From contig PUQB01000007.1 in NCBI GenBank assembly GCA_003024785.1, positions 784,001 to 848,000 on the forward strand: a DNA stretch of 64,000 nucleotides. The letters run 5' to 3'. Positions 12,730-24,651 of the stretch are shown piece after piece. Positions within the stretch are counted from its first letter, which is position 1; each line of letters begins with the position of its first letter. The position numbers and the translations under genes are program-made. Source of the DNA: Selaginella tamariscina (taxonomy: Eukaryota > Streptophyta > Lycopodiopsida > Selaginellales > Selaginellaceae). A model generated the notes under the pieces. It saw nothing but the letters and a program-made list of their open reading frames with translations. It was not told where the DNA came from and did not search any database.

Positions 12730-14149
12730 TACTACACAAGTTTAAATTTTGAAATTGGGATATTCTCTCATTCGGTCGTTGTTTTAGGGTTTCGTCAATA
12801 ACCGCAGGTTCTTACAGTGCAGTGTTGTGTGACTGTATACATACACGTACATCCGATCCATATATGTGGATCATATTTTGTATTTTCTTAGCATAGTTTC
12901 CAAGAGATCTTGTGGTGCTCTGCAGCTGGGAGGTCAGAAGTAACTACTCGCACACACACACACACGCGCAAACGCAACATGTGTGTAGAGTCCAAAAACT
13001 ATAAAGGATAAAAAGCATGTGAGCATGCAGAAATAGAAACAGCATCAACAGCAGAAGAGAAAATGATCTGCAATGAGTGCTCCAATGTGTTTTGTACTCT
13101 CGCCACACATACAACTGTAGAAGCTCACATTTCAACATCAGACGGCTGCATCCTGAAGAACAAAAATATATTACACACACACATACAAATATATACATAC
13201 ATACATACATATATATAAACACATGCTTATACATATTTCATATGCATGTTTATGAACCAGGTTGCTGCTTAGAAATAGACATATATTAATATTTTCAAAT
13301 ACAAGTAAACATCGATATGTGTGTGGTGTGTGTAAACACACGGCTGCCTGAAACATACATACGCACCCACTTGCGCCTGCACACAAATTGCCTTGAGATA
13401 GAACACATAGAGTGCGTATCTAACACATAGATGGACATTTAGTTTATTGTATACATGTAGTGTATTTAAAGTCATGTATACATGTGTATACATATACACA
13501 TGTGACATGGCAGACACATGGCAATGTTTCTGATATATTCTTTTAGTAGTGTAGAAGTTGAGTATTCACTTTCATTTTTTATTTTTTTTACTATCCTTTT
13601 TCCCCACTTACTTTCATGTCCACAGTCTTAATCAAGGAGGCTTTCTGTCTTTTTGTAATAGTTGTTACAGTGTTAAAATTTGTACTTGGTGCTACATGGA
13701 GTGTTGTAATGTAAACACTCATGTGAAAAATACTATGCTTAATTTGTTTTCCCATGAAACCCATGTTAGTAACTTGGTAATTTAGCCATTCACAAACTAG
13801 CACTTGTTCCTAGTATGGTGTAAAGCAAATATAGCAAAGCATTAGCTATTAATATGTTCGGAATATGAACTTGATTATTATAGTATTATCTCGGTGTTAT
13901 GAAGAAGGTTTTTATGTTATTTAATCAGATTACATTATTGATTTATGAAATAACAATATCATAACATCATGAAATTTGCAAACACAATCTATTTCTATAA
14001 TTGATACAAATTATATATGATAGGATATTCAAATAATCTACAAAGATAACATTATTGAAAAATGACAAGCCAATAAAATAAGAAAATGTTAATTGAATTA
14101 CAAAATTAAGTATAACAATTTGACATGTAAATGTTATAAACATCCACAC
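12730..14149. other. Intergenic region after the receptor kinase
   Basis: Contains the presumed 3' UTR and CA/TG-rich simple sequence (about 12947-12966 and 13160-13220). The reading frames here are short, run through simple repeats and lack splice or motif support. I see no gene. Confidence 0.5.
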
Positions 14150-14390
14150 ATATTAATAATAACAATCACAATATAAGAAACCTTTGATTACTCTAAAAAA
14201 TAATCAAGTCAAGTCAAACATATTAAAGTAAAAAATAATTAACACAAAAATTCTTCATTATTAAGAAAATTAATTTATTAATCCATTAATAAAATTCTTT
14301 TGAAAATTAAGAATTATTTAATATCACAACAATGAGGACCAATCATAGAATAATATCTTTATTTCCTTGTGCTCATTAGTATAGCATAAA
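14150..14390. repeat. Dispersed repeat, copy B
   Basis: Second copy of the 785-1050 sequence: the same run of AATAACAATCACAATA, AATTTATTAATC, GATTATTTAATATCACRAC and TTGTGCTCATTAGTATA-like blocks in the same order. Its upstream flank is unlike copy A. Confidence 0.6.
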
Positions 14391-15049
14391 GTCCACATGA
14401 GAACTATGGATTATTGTCTAATGGCATTTCATAGCTCACAACAATGAAGATGTATGCTTTGATGCCTCCCATCCCCTTGCTAATTGGTTTGTGTACCTAT
14501 TCCTAAAGGGGCTTGTGCACGATGGTGTCCCGACATTCTATTTGCCTAAGTTGAATTACAAACCATTGCTTTGTTTAGCGATTATTTGGCAGAGAGCATC
14601 ATCACTATGATATTTCCTATTATAAGGCAAGTGATTAATAATTGCCTATTAATAATGTAAAGTGAACATTAACAATAGTAACTCAACGACCACGATGGTG
14701 AATTTCTTTAGACTAATTTTCCATTTGAATGCATAGCAAGCATTTAAGGAGTGCCATGTGAATTAATTTAGGTTGAATTCATAGAAAATCATACTTTGTA
14801 TATATTTAAACGAGATGAAAGCGTTTTTACTAAATCAAGACCTTATGAAGGTAAGAAATAATGTTATATATTAAGTCAAGTGATTTCATCATATAAAAAC
14901 TGTGACATGCACTCAACTATGTGTTATAATTAAACATGTGAAGGTTAATGTTAAAGGTTGGGCTACCTAAAATTAATCATATGAGAAAGACTAGTATTGA
15001 GTTAATATTTTAATAATATCCTAAAAAGACATTATGTAGCACCTTTGTC
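14391..15049. other. Non-coding, no feature recognised
   Basis: Moderately AT-rich sequence between the dispersed repeat and the tandem array. No reading frame of note, no RNA gene and no clear repeat structure was seen. Confidence 0.4.
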
Positions 15050-15180
15050 ACAACTTTTCCCTCTCCCTTTAAGCTAGGCAAAGAGCCAATTGGTGTTTAT
15101 GAGAGGGCCCCTAGTCATAAGGACCTAGGTTTACTTAGGTCGTTTGCTCACATATCTCACAATCTTTACCTCCATTTGAG
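15050..15180. repeat. Left flanking direct repeat of the tandem array
   Basis: Shares with 17035-17165 the blocks AATTGGTGTTTAT, a GGTC-rich segment ending in TTAGGTCGTTTGC or TTGGGTCTTTTGCC, CACATATCT, and CACAATCTTTA. The two copies bracket the array in direct orientation. Confidence 0.6.
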
Positions 15181-15264
15181 AAAGTGGATGTCCTCATCCA
15201 TGGATTCAAGGGTTGCTACTATACCTTCCTCCAGAAAGTGCATCTCATAGGCGTTCTTACTCAC

Positions 15265-15480
15265 ACTTGGTGCGAGGTGATCCCCACATTGTATGACCAC
15301 TTAGCTGTACTTGCATCACATGTTAATCGAGCTCTTTTGCCCACATATCCCACATATTTACTCACGTTGAGTGCGAGGCAATCCCCACATTGTGTGACCA
15401 CTTGGTTGTACTTGCATCACATGTTAATCGGGCTCTTTTGCCCACATATCCCACATATCTACTCACGCTGGCGTGAGTTT
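15265..15480. repeat. Two tandem ~115-bp units
   Basis: Two adjacent copies containing GCGAGG, ATCCCCACATTGT, GTACTTGCATCACATG, TTAATCG and GCTCTTTTGCCCACATAT. The second starts about 115 bp after the first. They are related to the flanking repeat through the CCCACATATC block. Confidence 0.75.
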
Positions 15481-15589
15481 TATGTCCTTGCACCTTTACC
15501 TAGGTAGTTAACCCATTTAAGAAAGTGGATGCCCTCACCCACGGGCCCGCTTGGTTGTACATGTCAACCTTAGTGGCATGAGCTTTATT

Positions 15590-17030
15590 TAAAGTTTGAA
15601 TTTAGTTAGGCAAGGCAAGGACTGCTCCAACACCAAATGTCACACTTTAGTAGCGTGAGCTTTACTTAGGACAAATGCACCAAGTTCATTCCCTAATGGG
15701 AATTGAATCTGGGACCGTTTCAATACCAACTATCACACCTTAGGACAAGTGCACCAACTTTAGTGGTGTGAGCTTTACTCAAAGTTCATTCCTTAATAAA
15801 AATCAAACCTGGGACCACTTCGATACTGGACAAGTGCACCAACCTTAGTGATGTGAGCTTTACTCAAAGTTCATTCCTTAATGAGAATCAAAATTGGGAC
15901 CACTTCAATACCAAATGTCACACCTTAGTAGCGTGAGCTTTACTTATGCTACTCAAAGTTAATTTAGTTAGGCAAGGAAAAGTGCTCCAACCTTAATGGT
16001 GTGAGATTTACTTAAAGTTCATTCCCTGATGAGAATCGAATCCATTCACAAATGTCACAACCTTAATGGTGTGAGATTTACTTAAAGTTCATTCCCTGAT
16101 GAGAATCGAATCCATTTACAAATGTCACATTTAATAGTGTGAGCTTTACTTATGCTACTCAAAGTTAATTTAGTTAGGCAAGGAAAAGTGCACCAACCTT
16201 AATGGTGTGAGATTTACTTAAAGTTCATTCCCTGATGAGAATCGAATCCATTCACAAATGTCACAACCTTAATGGTGTGAGATTTACTTAAAGTTCATTC
16301 CTTGATGAGAATCGAATCCATTCACAAATGTCACATTTAATAGTGTGAGCTTTACTTATGCCACTCAAAGTTCATTCCCTAATGGGAATTGAACCTAGGA
16401 CCACTCCAATACCAAATGTCACACTTTATGACCACTTTGATACCAAATGTCACACTTTATGACCACTTTGATACCAAATGTTAGTTAGGCAAGGATCAGT
16501 GCACCACTTTGATACCAAATGTCACTAAGGTGGGTTTAGTTAGGCAAGGATAAGTGCACCAAACTTAATGGTGTGAGCTTTACTCAAAGTTCATTTTGTA
16601 ATGGAAATCGAACCTAGGACCGCTTCGATACCAAATGTCACACCTTAGTAGTGTATGGAATGAACTTGGGACCGCAAGGATAAGTGCACCAACCTTAATG
16701 GTGTGAGCTTTACTCAAAATTTATTTTGTAATGAGAATCGAACTTAAGACCGCTTCGATACCAAATGTCACACCTTAGTAGCGTAGGGAATTAACCTAGG
16801 ACCACTCCGATACTGAATGTCACACCTTACTAGTAGCATGAGCTTTACTTATGCCACTCAAAGTTTATTCCTTGATGGGAATCGAACCTAGGACCACTCA
16901 AATACCAAAATGCCATTAAGTGAGTTTAGTTAGGCAAGGACAAGTGCATCAACCTTAGTGCTGTAAGCTTTACTTAAAGTTCATTTCCTGATGGGAATTA
17001 AACATGCGACTGCTTCGATATTATATATCA
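15590..17030. repeat. Tandem array with B-box-like motif in each unit
   Basis: About a dozen degenerate units of roughly 65-130 bp. The shared core runs: GTGTGAG, TTTACT, CAAAGTTCATTCC, TGATGRGAATCGAA, CTNGGACC, then TTCGATACCAAATGTCACA. On the minus strand the core contains GGTTCGATTCCC, identical to the T-arm/B-box of tRNAs, but no full tRNA fold or convincing A box was found. Four near-identical ~68-bp units lie at about 15990-16060, 16060-16130, 16195-16265 and 16265-16335. No coding sequence was seen. Confidence 0.75.
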
Positions 17031-17034
17031 CACT

Positions 17035-17165
17035 CTTTTTAACCTAACTAAGTAAAGGGCTAATTGGTGTTTATAGAAAGCTCATGGTCACGATAACTTA
17101 GGCCTGCTTGGGTCTTTTGCCCACATATCTTACATATTTCACAATCTTTATTTAGGTAGTCAACC
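17035..17165. repeat. Right flanking direct repeat of the tandem array
   Basis: Partner of 15050-15180, in the same orientation and with the same block order (GGGCTAATTGGTGTTTAT, GGTCTTTTGCCCACATATCT, CACAATCTTTATTTAGGTAGTCAACCCA). Confidence 0.6.
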
Positions 17166-17548
17166 CACCATGTTAGAACTATGACAATCTTCAACACTTA
17201 ATACACTATATAATAATAAATGGGAGCCCTTGTCCACATTTTTAAAGATTTGGATTGGTATGAAATTTTTATGTTAAATGATATTTAGCTTGCAACTCAA
17301 AAAACCCTTAATTACCAATCTTTTAAGATTTTATTAAAGGAATGAAAGATGAATATTAATATTGTTTGTACTGTAGATAAACTTCATCTTTTTTTTTTAG
17401 TCAAGTCTGGTATTTAGAATGGTGTTTGACAAGTTGTCGAAATGCATAATGGTACATGTAGCTATGAAAATAAAAATAAAAGAGCACCTTTGTGCAAGCA
17501 CCTTATGGCATGTGTTGAAATTGGGAAGATACTATACAAGATCTATAT
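17166..17548. other. Sequence left of the gypsy insertion
   Basis: Contains a 43-codon open stretch up to the insertion point (from about 17419), but it matches nothing I recognise and does not clearly continue on the other side at 20426. Confidence 0.35.
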
Positions 17549-17756
17549 TGTTAGGCACCACTACGTGCAAACTAGAAACCCTCACAAAACCACCCGACCT
17601 ACCCTGAGCTGTCTCTAGTCTCCACCCGCTGCTCTCCAAAAGGCTTCCAATATTAATGTGTCCTTAATTTTCTTAGATCTAGGTATAGCTCTTCAAGAAT
17701 ATTCTAGTTTATACCTTTTTAGGAATATTCTTTGATTCGTTATATGGGTCATAACA
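17549..17756 (-). repeat. 3' LTR of the gypsy element
   Basis: Starts TGTTAGGCACC and ends GGTCATAACA on the + strand. It is clearly alignable end to end with 20225-20425. Confidence 0.85.
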
Positions 17757-17759
17757 ATC

Positions 17760-18200
17760 CTCCCCCCATTAGCAAGTCCTTGTCCTCAAGGGCAGTATAA
17801 CTTACTCAACTAGTTCTGTATCATTAACCTCGTACATCCACAAAGAATCTACCTGGGACTCGTTCCTTGTGAGTACTTTCTTTAACTGGCTAACATGCTA
17901 GGTGCACCCTCACTGCTGTAGTCAATATGCCACCTTACCGATACGCTCCAGAATCTCATATGGACATGAGTACATAGGAAACAGCTTATCATTGCGTCCC
18001 TTTCATAAAGCCACAATAGTGTTCCACCTTACATGTGTGGCAAATACCACTTGGAGATATACATAATCTCCCACCTGGAACTCTTGGAAGCTTCTATGCT
18101 TATTAGTAAACTTAATAGCTTGACTCTGAGCTACTTGTAAGTTTTTCTTACACAAACTCTAAATGTTTCCAAGCTCAACACTTAGATTTTTAGCTTCCTC
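17760..18200 (-). pseudogene. Integrase C-terminal remnant
   Basis: On the minus strand, interrupted translations give FQVGDYVYLQVVFATHVRW, PYEILERIGKVAY and VSYTALEDKDLLMGG in that order. This is the arrangement of the gypsy integrase GPY/F-type C-terminus just before the polypurine tract. Stops and indels are present. Confidence 0.65.
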
Positions 18201-18635
18201 ATCCATGTTGCCTTGTTCTTTCTTACTTGATAAACCCATTTGTCCAAACATAGCATAGTATGGACTCATTCCAATGCCACTATGTCCTTGACAACTGGGT
18301 GATAAAGTCCATAGAGATACTACCCCATCGCATGTCTAGAATAGGCAATGGTACTAATAGCCCACTAGTTTCTCCCTGGGCATCTTTACTTGCTGACACT
18401 TATCACAAGTCCTACAGTACTCTATGATATCAGCTTTCATATTTCTTTAGTAGAACCTCCTCTTGATCAACTCATACGTTTTCCTCCCCTCAAAATGACC
18501 AGCCTTTGGGTAATCATGATGGAAATATAGTACTTGGTTGATAAAATGGTCCACATGAGGAAGATACACACAGCCATTGTAGTACAAAACTTCATCCTAA
18601 AATGAGAATGGTGGCTCTAATTGTCCTCTGAGCTC

Positions 18636-19330
18636 CTACACCTCAACGTCTTGTGCTTGAGCATGTTGAACTATCTGGCTAAACTCACTGACTATCCTTG
18701 TTAATGCATTACATAAGCGTGTTTGGAATTCTCCAATCACTGTGGCTTTCCTAACGCGTGACAAAGCATCTACCACCACATTAGCCTTCCCTGCACAATG
18801 CTCAATAAGAAATTTGCCAAACTCCATGAGCTTAATCATCCAGTGAGTTCCCTGAGAGTTTAACTCTTTCTGTGTGAACAGATACACCAAAGGCTTGTAA
18901 TTTGTAAACACCTTGAAACTTGCACCATAAAGATAGTGCCTCCAAACTCATAATGTATTAACAATAGCCAGTAGTTCTTGCTCATATGTTGAGTACCATT
19001 GCTCTATAAGATTCAAAGTATGACTCTCATAAGCAATAAGCCTTCCCTCTTGCATAAGTACAGCTCTAATGGCCACTCCACTTGCATCACACGATACCTC
19101 ATAAGGCTTAGAGGGATCTGCGATACTTAAAACTGGTGCACATACCAAAGCTTGTTTCAAAGCTTGGAAACTGCTCTCCTCTGAAGCACTCCATGCAAAG
19201 GGAATGTCCTTTTTCAGCAACTTAGTTAACAGAGAAGCTTTCTTGGCATAATCTTTGATATCATTGGTAATAACCAGCCATGCCCAAGAAACTCCGTAAC
19301 TCTCGTACATTACTAAGAAATAGCCATTGC
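18636..19330 (-). pseudogene. RT-RNase H connection and RNase H remnant
   Basis: Minus-strand frames 18948-19310 and 18636-18911 give VRELRSFLGMAGYY, a SIADPSKPYEVSCDASGVAI segment and a YSTYEQELLAIV segment, then YLFTQKELNSQGTHWM and GKANVVVDALSRV. These are the palm-to-RNase H connection and RNase H regions of Ty3/gypsy polyproteins. A frameshift separates the two parts. The upstream RT catalytic region is absent: protease-like HVDLILGMSWVKQW is joined almost directly to VRELRSFLG. Confidence 0.8.
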
Positions 19331-19459
19331 TTCACCCAACTCATCCCAAGGATGAGGTCCACATGCACTAGCTTCGCAAGAAAGAAAGTCTCCACTAGCT
19401 GGGTTTTGCCAACCTCCAACTGTAACTCCTCCACACAAGCAATTTAGCTCTGTGTGACA

Positions 19460-20170
19460 ACTGAGCCCTCAATCTCGTATTGAGGCACAGTCTTCACGCA
19501 TCTCTACCAACTAGGTTTTGCCAACCTTCAGTTGTAACTCCTCCACACAAGCACTTTAGCTAGAGCCCTTAATCTCGTATTGAGGCACAGTCTTCACGCA
19601 TCTCTACCAACTAGGTTTTGCCAACCTTTAGCTGTAACTCCTCCACACAAGCACTTTCGCTCTGTGTGACATCTAAGCCCTCAATTTTGTATTAAGGCAC
19701 AATATTCGTGCAGTTCCACCAACTGGATTTTGCCAAACTCTAGCTATAACTGCTCTACACAAGTAGTGTAGCTCTGTATGATAGCTGAGCCCTCAATCTC
19801 GTATTGAGGCACAGTCTTCATGCAGCTCCACCAACTGGGTTTTGCCAACCTACAGATGTAACTCGTCCACATAAGCATTATAGCTCTGTGTGATAGCTAA
19901 GCCCTCAATCTCGTATTAAGGCATAGTCTTCGTGCAACTCCAGCACTATAACTATGTGTGATAGCTGAGCCCTTAATCTCGTATTGAGGCACAGTCTTTG
20001 TGCAGCTCCACCAGCTAGGTTTTGTCAACCTCCAATTGTAACTCCTCCACACAAGCACTGTAGCTTTGTGTGATAACTGAGTCCTCAATCTCGTATTGAG
20101 GCACAGTCTTCGTGTAGCTCCACTAGCTGGGTTTTGCCAACCTATAGTTGTAACTCTTCCACACAAGTGA
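19460..20170 (-). repeat. Seven copies of a ~111-bp coding repeat in the protease region
   Basis: The motif AATCTCGTATTGAGGCAC (or a close variant) recurs at about 19472, 19571, 19682, 19793, 19903, 19974 and 20084, giving spacings of about 99, 111, 111, 110, 71 and 110 bp. On the minus strand a full unit encodes about 37 residues beginning VPQYEIEGSVVTQS and containing VEELQLEVGKTQLVE. It abuts the DLILGM-type protease segment. The 111-bp period keeps frame; the 71-bp unit does not. Confidence 0.8.
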
Positions 20171-20224
20171 TATTATCCTCTCCTTCATACCGGTCACTCA
20201 TCTCGAACTGGCTCCGATACTAAT

Positions 20225-20425
20225 TGTTAGGCACCACTATGTACAAATTAGAGACCCTCACAAAACCACATGACCTCCCCCGAGCTGTCTACCCAGTACT
20301 CTCCAAAAGGCTTCCAATATTAGTGTGTCCTTAATTATCTTAAATCTAGGTATAACTCTTCAAGAATATTCTAACTTATACCCTTTTTAAGGAATATTCT
20401 TTGATTCGTTATATGGGTCATAACA
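20225..20425 (-). repeat. 5' LTR of the gypsy element
   Basis: Partner of 17549-17756. The primer-binding-like sequence lies immediately to its left (minus-strand downstream). Confidence 0.85.
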
Positions 20426-21250
20426 TATACAAACCATGATACATGGGATCCAAATGATGACTTTTATGATATTGAATACCAAGAGGCTGCACTACCGGAT
20501 TCAAGATAGTCTGATATAGATCATGTGCAGATATCTACACACCAGGGAGTATTGTACTGTTCTTCGTGCGATCCGGGGGGGAGAGAACAATGGGTTGGGC
20601 AAGCACAGCAGAAGCCAGTACGCTTTCTCTTACGGGATGGCTGCTTCCAAGCCCTTTTCGGTGCCCCACAAGCCCCGACGAGCCGACTACAACAAATACA
20701 CAAGTGGAGAGCATACTTAGAAGAGCAAGAGAAGGTACTATAACAATGCAACATTGTTGAAGCGAGGAGAATATGCTAGGCCTTGCAAGGAGAGTATAGC
20801 ATGACAAAGAATCTTAGACCATCTGCTCAATGGCTTTGCTCAACTTCGAGACCAAAGACCAATCTAAGACAGTCAAGACATTTGCTAGGGGCCACAAATG
20901 GTTTTCCTAAGCCAAAATGAGTGACAAAGAGGAGGCAATGAAAAACACCACATGTTTTTAATGTTGCTCTAGTTTACAAGTGCCTGAGGTGTGGGAATAA
21001 AACAATTACAACAAATCTTGCTGCAAGTCATAATGTTATATGTGTGCATTGTGACATACCTCCCATGTATGGTTTGTCTTTCCCTCCAAGTTCAAAGTCA
21101 TCGTCGTACCGTCCGTCCATGGCAGGAGATGAAGCATGGACGCTGACCAAACTGAATTCACTATGGAGTACGGCAAAATTCAAATTAAAAAGGTAGAGCG
21201 GGAATTATGGAGGGAACGGAGTAACGAGAGATGGCAATGATCTATGATGA
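20426..21250 (+). other. Possible degraded coding remnant with C-x2-C pairs
   Basis: GC content rises here. Around 20958-21090 a plus-strand frame gives YKCLRCGNKT and, 16 residues later, VICVHCDIPP: two C-x2-C pairs spaced like a small zinc ribbon. Further frames around 20525-20760 are open but in conflicting phases, with no start, splice structure or family recognised. It lies beside the gypsy insertion and may be a remnant of another element. Treat as unidentified. Confidence 0.25.
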
Positions 21251-21850
21251 ATGACATGGAATGGTGATGTTCTATTCATTATAGATACATAATCGGGATG
21301 TGACATTTTTTTTTATTAAAAAAACTCATTTACAAAGAGAGTATATTCATAGAAACAACGTGAATATGCTCTATCATAAGCATGAATATGCACGAAGGAC
21401 ATCAAAATTTATAAATAATTTAGTAGTGTTTCATCGCTCTCATATAGATGTAATTCCCACATGTACAGTTATTAACGTATTTTAGTTTTCATATAAATTA
21501 TCATTTCTTAGATAAAAATTTAAAACTAAAATGATTTTTAAATAATTTAAAATATATTTGAGATTTTGTATCGTTTATATGATAAAAAAAATGTGTGTGA
21601 TACAATTCACCTGTATGTGAAACTATAAAGTACAAGTTTACTTAGTAATATTATATATATCAATAAATCACTTCCATAATAATGATCTACGAAAATTTCA
21701 AACAATAATATACATACAACTTTGTGTCCCATGATTGAGTTTAAGTAAGAATTAGTTAACTTCAAACTTAAAACTTGATTACTAAATTAACGTACTCACT
21801 CTCTAACTCGTAAAGTAGTAGTTATAAGCGGTTGTACATACGTTTATCAG

Positions 21851-21880
21851 AATGTGTGTGTGTGTGTGTGTGTGTGTGTT
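21851..21880. repeat. (TG)n microsatellite
   Basis: Uninterrupted TG dinucleotide run. Confidence 0.9.
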
Positions 21881-23277
21881 GTGTAGTAGATTTGGTATGA
21901 TTATGTGCTGTGTATGTAGACTCAGACACCTGAAGCCATATACGCTTATTAAACTGCATGTATGTGTATGTGTAAATAATTATTGTATAAAACTGAACAC
22001 AAAATATGATATACACTGCTTGTCTATATATCTTGTAGATACAAAGTTAAATTGATATACGTTATGATAAACTTTAAGAATATTAAATTTGTTAGTTAAA
22101 CATCCAATTAGAATATACTATATGCACATTTATTAATATATTTTAACCTCTATAATTGTTATTAGCATGTTTTAAAATCTACAACACTCACTAAGACATA
22201 TTACCATTCGATGTTTTAATCTTCTTATTAAAAATGTAAAATATCATAACTATTTTAACTTGTAAAGAATATATTAATATCTTTAATATAATTTTACTAA
22301 ATAGATATTCTGATTTTCATTTATTATTATAATATCTGGGACTGAAATAAAATGCAAACCCTCCAATTTCTATAATCACCTCTAAACCTAAAATTAAGTC
22401 CCACATAAATATATAATTAATATATTATAATTTACAGTTTAGTAATGTAATTCCCACATGTACACATAGTATGTTATTAATGTATTTAAGTTTTTACATA
22501 ACTATGATTTCTTAGATAAAATTTAAAACTAAAATCAAGTTTACTAAAATATATTCTTCAAGTATACGGTATCATTTGTATGATAAAGTAATATGTGTGA
22601 TACAAATTCACTTTTATGTGAAACTGTAATCCATAAGTTTATTTAGTAATATTATATAGATCAATAAATCACTTCCATAAATAATAATATAAGAAATATT
22701 CAAAACAATTTTCTTTTTCGTTAATATCAAAATTATTTAGTAAATTTACACATTATTAATGTTAATTAATGTGATATACATGTAGAACTTAGATATCTAC
22801 GTGTAAGTTATGAATATTATTTATTATAATACTTGTTCATCAATATAAACCAGCTAACCAATACACAAGATAAAATAAACAGAAACACATAACAAGCATC
22901 CCACACACACACACACACACGCAAATTACAATATAAGCATATATTGTGAAAATGGGCACCATTTGTGATTATGCTTCACTTATATAATACACAAATACCA
23001 GCTGTAATATTGACGGGTACATCCCACTACATAAAGTTTATAGTGTGCATGTCAATTTAAATTGCAAATATAAACTTAAAAAACTTACTTTTTATACTAA
23101 CTTCGCTGTGCAGACTGACCATAAATCTTTTGTTTTTTAATTCAAATGTCAAAAATACTAAAATTATATTGAGCATTACACTCTTAATTACATTTACATC
23201 AATATATTTGTTTATTAAAGTTGTTTAAAAATGATAGATAAATACATGCAAAACCACAAAATCCACACGAATACTTA

Positions 23278-23368
23278 CCAACGGCTCATATGCAGATATG
23301 ATTACGGGTTCCCATTACGCCGGACAAACTTTTATATTGGATTAAATCCGGACGGTCAAGATGCACGG
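23278..23368. repeat. Dispersed ~85-bp repeat, copy 1
   Basis: Shares CAACGGCTCA, CATATGATTA-like, CGGACAAACTTTTA-ATTGGATTAA, TCCG-ACGG and GATGCACGG with 24652-24732 in the same orientation. Confidence 0.75.
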
Positions 23369-23660
23369 AGTACTATTGTAATACATATTTTAATATCTTT
23401 AAAATTATATTTAAACTTCTTTGTTGATTTGAGACTGAAATCAAATTCAAAACCGTGCCTCTCAACCTGTGTGTAATATATTATAATTAATAGTGTTTAT
23501 TCTTTTATATCAATATAGTTATTAATGTTTAAAACTAAATCAAATTTCTACTTAAATATATATTCTTTTAAAGACATTGTATCATTTTTAATATGTGTGT
23601 GATACAATTTCGCTTACAATTTCGCTTATATGTGAAACTATAATATATAAGTTTATTTAG

Positions 23661-23696
<36 letters not shown>

Positions 23697-24651
23697 ATAA
23701 ATCACTTCCATAATAATGATATTTCCAAACAATAATATACAATGTCATCAAAAGTTATATTATAAATCGATATTCTTTCTTTTGAACTTATAAATGGCAC
23801 TCCTTACCCAGCCTCACACAGGAAGTTTATGTGAAACTAGCAATATATGTTTGATATATATATATAAATATATATAACCGTGGTTAGTTTTAAAATTTAG
23901 AGAAATAGGTGGCATCTTTGGAATATGTGGATATGTTTACAATATAAATATTATATTAAATTTAAAATAAAGTTTCAAATTAATCTAATCAATAAATAAG
24001 TTGAAATAATTACTATCTCTTTGGAATACAAAGTTTAAAATTGATACATGAGCAGTAAGCTCTTACAATATTTAAAAGCATATGTGTTGTATGCTTACGT
24101 GTGTATGTATGTGGTATGTAATATATGTCTGGTAAACAAGTGTGTGTGTGGATATATGCATGTGTGTATAACGTAATGTACATGGCATTCTTGGTTTATA
24201 TCGAATATATTTATCAGACCAAGTATTATAAAAATAATAATTTTAAGATAAATAAAATAAAAAATTTATTAAATATGTATATAGTCACCCAATGAGGGCC
24301 TTAAAGAAAAAAGAATTAAATCAAGGTAAAAAGAATATATTCATTTTAAATATTTATGCAATGCATAATCAATCAAATTAAATGGTGCTCAATAAAACCC
24401 CATCTTATGTGTGTGTAATGTAGTATTATAATAAGATTTATGAAGATTAAAATGCAAAAATAAGAATTAACTAACTTAATAATGTTTAAAATTTTATAAG
24501 AAAATAATCTATATTAATTAACATTAATAATGTGTAATGCTTAATATAATTTTAGTAATTTTGATATTAAAATGAAAAGAAGTGTTAAGGAAAGTTAGTA
24601 TTGAATTCCCAAGAATCATCCGAACATTCTACCTACGAATATTCTTTCTAT

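Larger units (their letters stand above)
17549..20425 (-). mobile_element. Internally deleted Ty3/gypsy LTR retrotransposon
   Basis: Two LTRs of about 208 and 201 bp, each running TGTTAGGCACCACTA to GGGTCATAACA on the plus strand, enclose gypsy remnants read on the minus strand. Flanking pentamers TATAT and TATAC (4/5) are a likely target duplication. Next to the left LTR the minus strand shows a purine tract, AATGGGGGGAGGAT, as expected for the 3' end. Next to the right LTR the minus strand shows TTAGTATCGGAGCC, close to the usual tRNA-Met primer site. From its 5' end: a tandemly repeated protease-region segment, then directly the RT/RNase H connection and RNase H, then integrase C-terminal pieces. 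Reverse transcriptase and gag are missing, so it cannot move on its own. Confidence 0.85.
21420..23735. repeat. Three degenerate ~1-kb tandem units
   Basis: The blocks TAATTCCCACATGTACA, TTCTTAGATAAAA-TTTAAAACTAAAAT, a TATCRTTTNTATGATA-like block, GTGTGATACAA-TTC, ATGTGAAACT, and ATCAATAAATCACTTCC recur in order at about 21430-21690, 22440-22680 and 23480-23710. The GTGTGATACAA block is spaced about 1.0 kb apart. A second shared block, GGACTGAAATAAAATGCAAA and its relative, precedes the second and third units. The third unit contains an expanded (TA)n tract at about 23664-23694. Confidence 0.65.

Noticed and set aside
15590-17030. Cluster of tRNA genes
   Set aside because: Only the B-box/T-arm part recurs. 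Acceptor stem, D-arm and anticodon arm do not fold.
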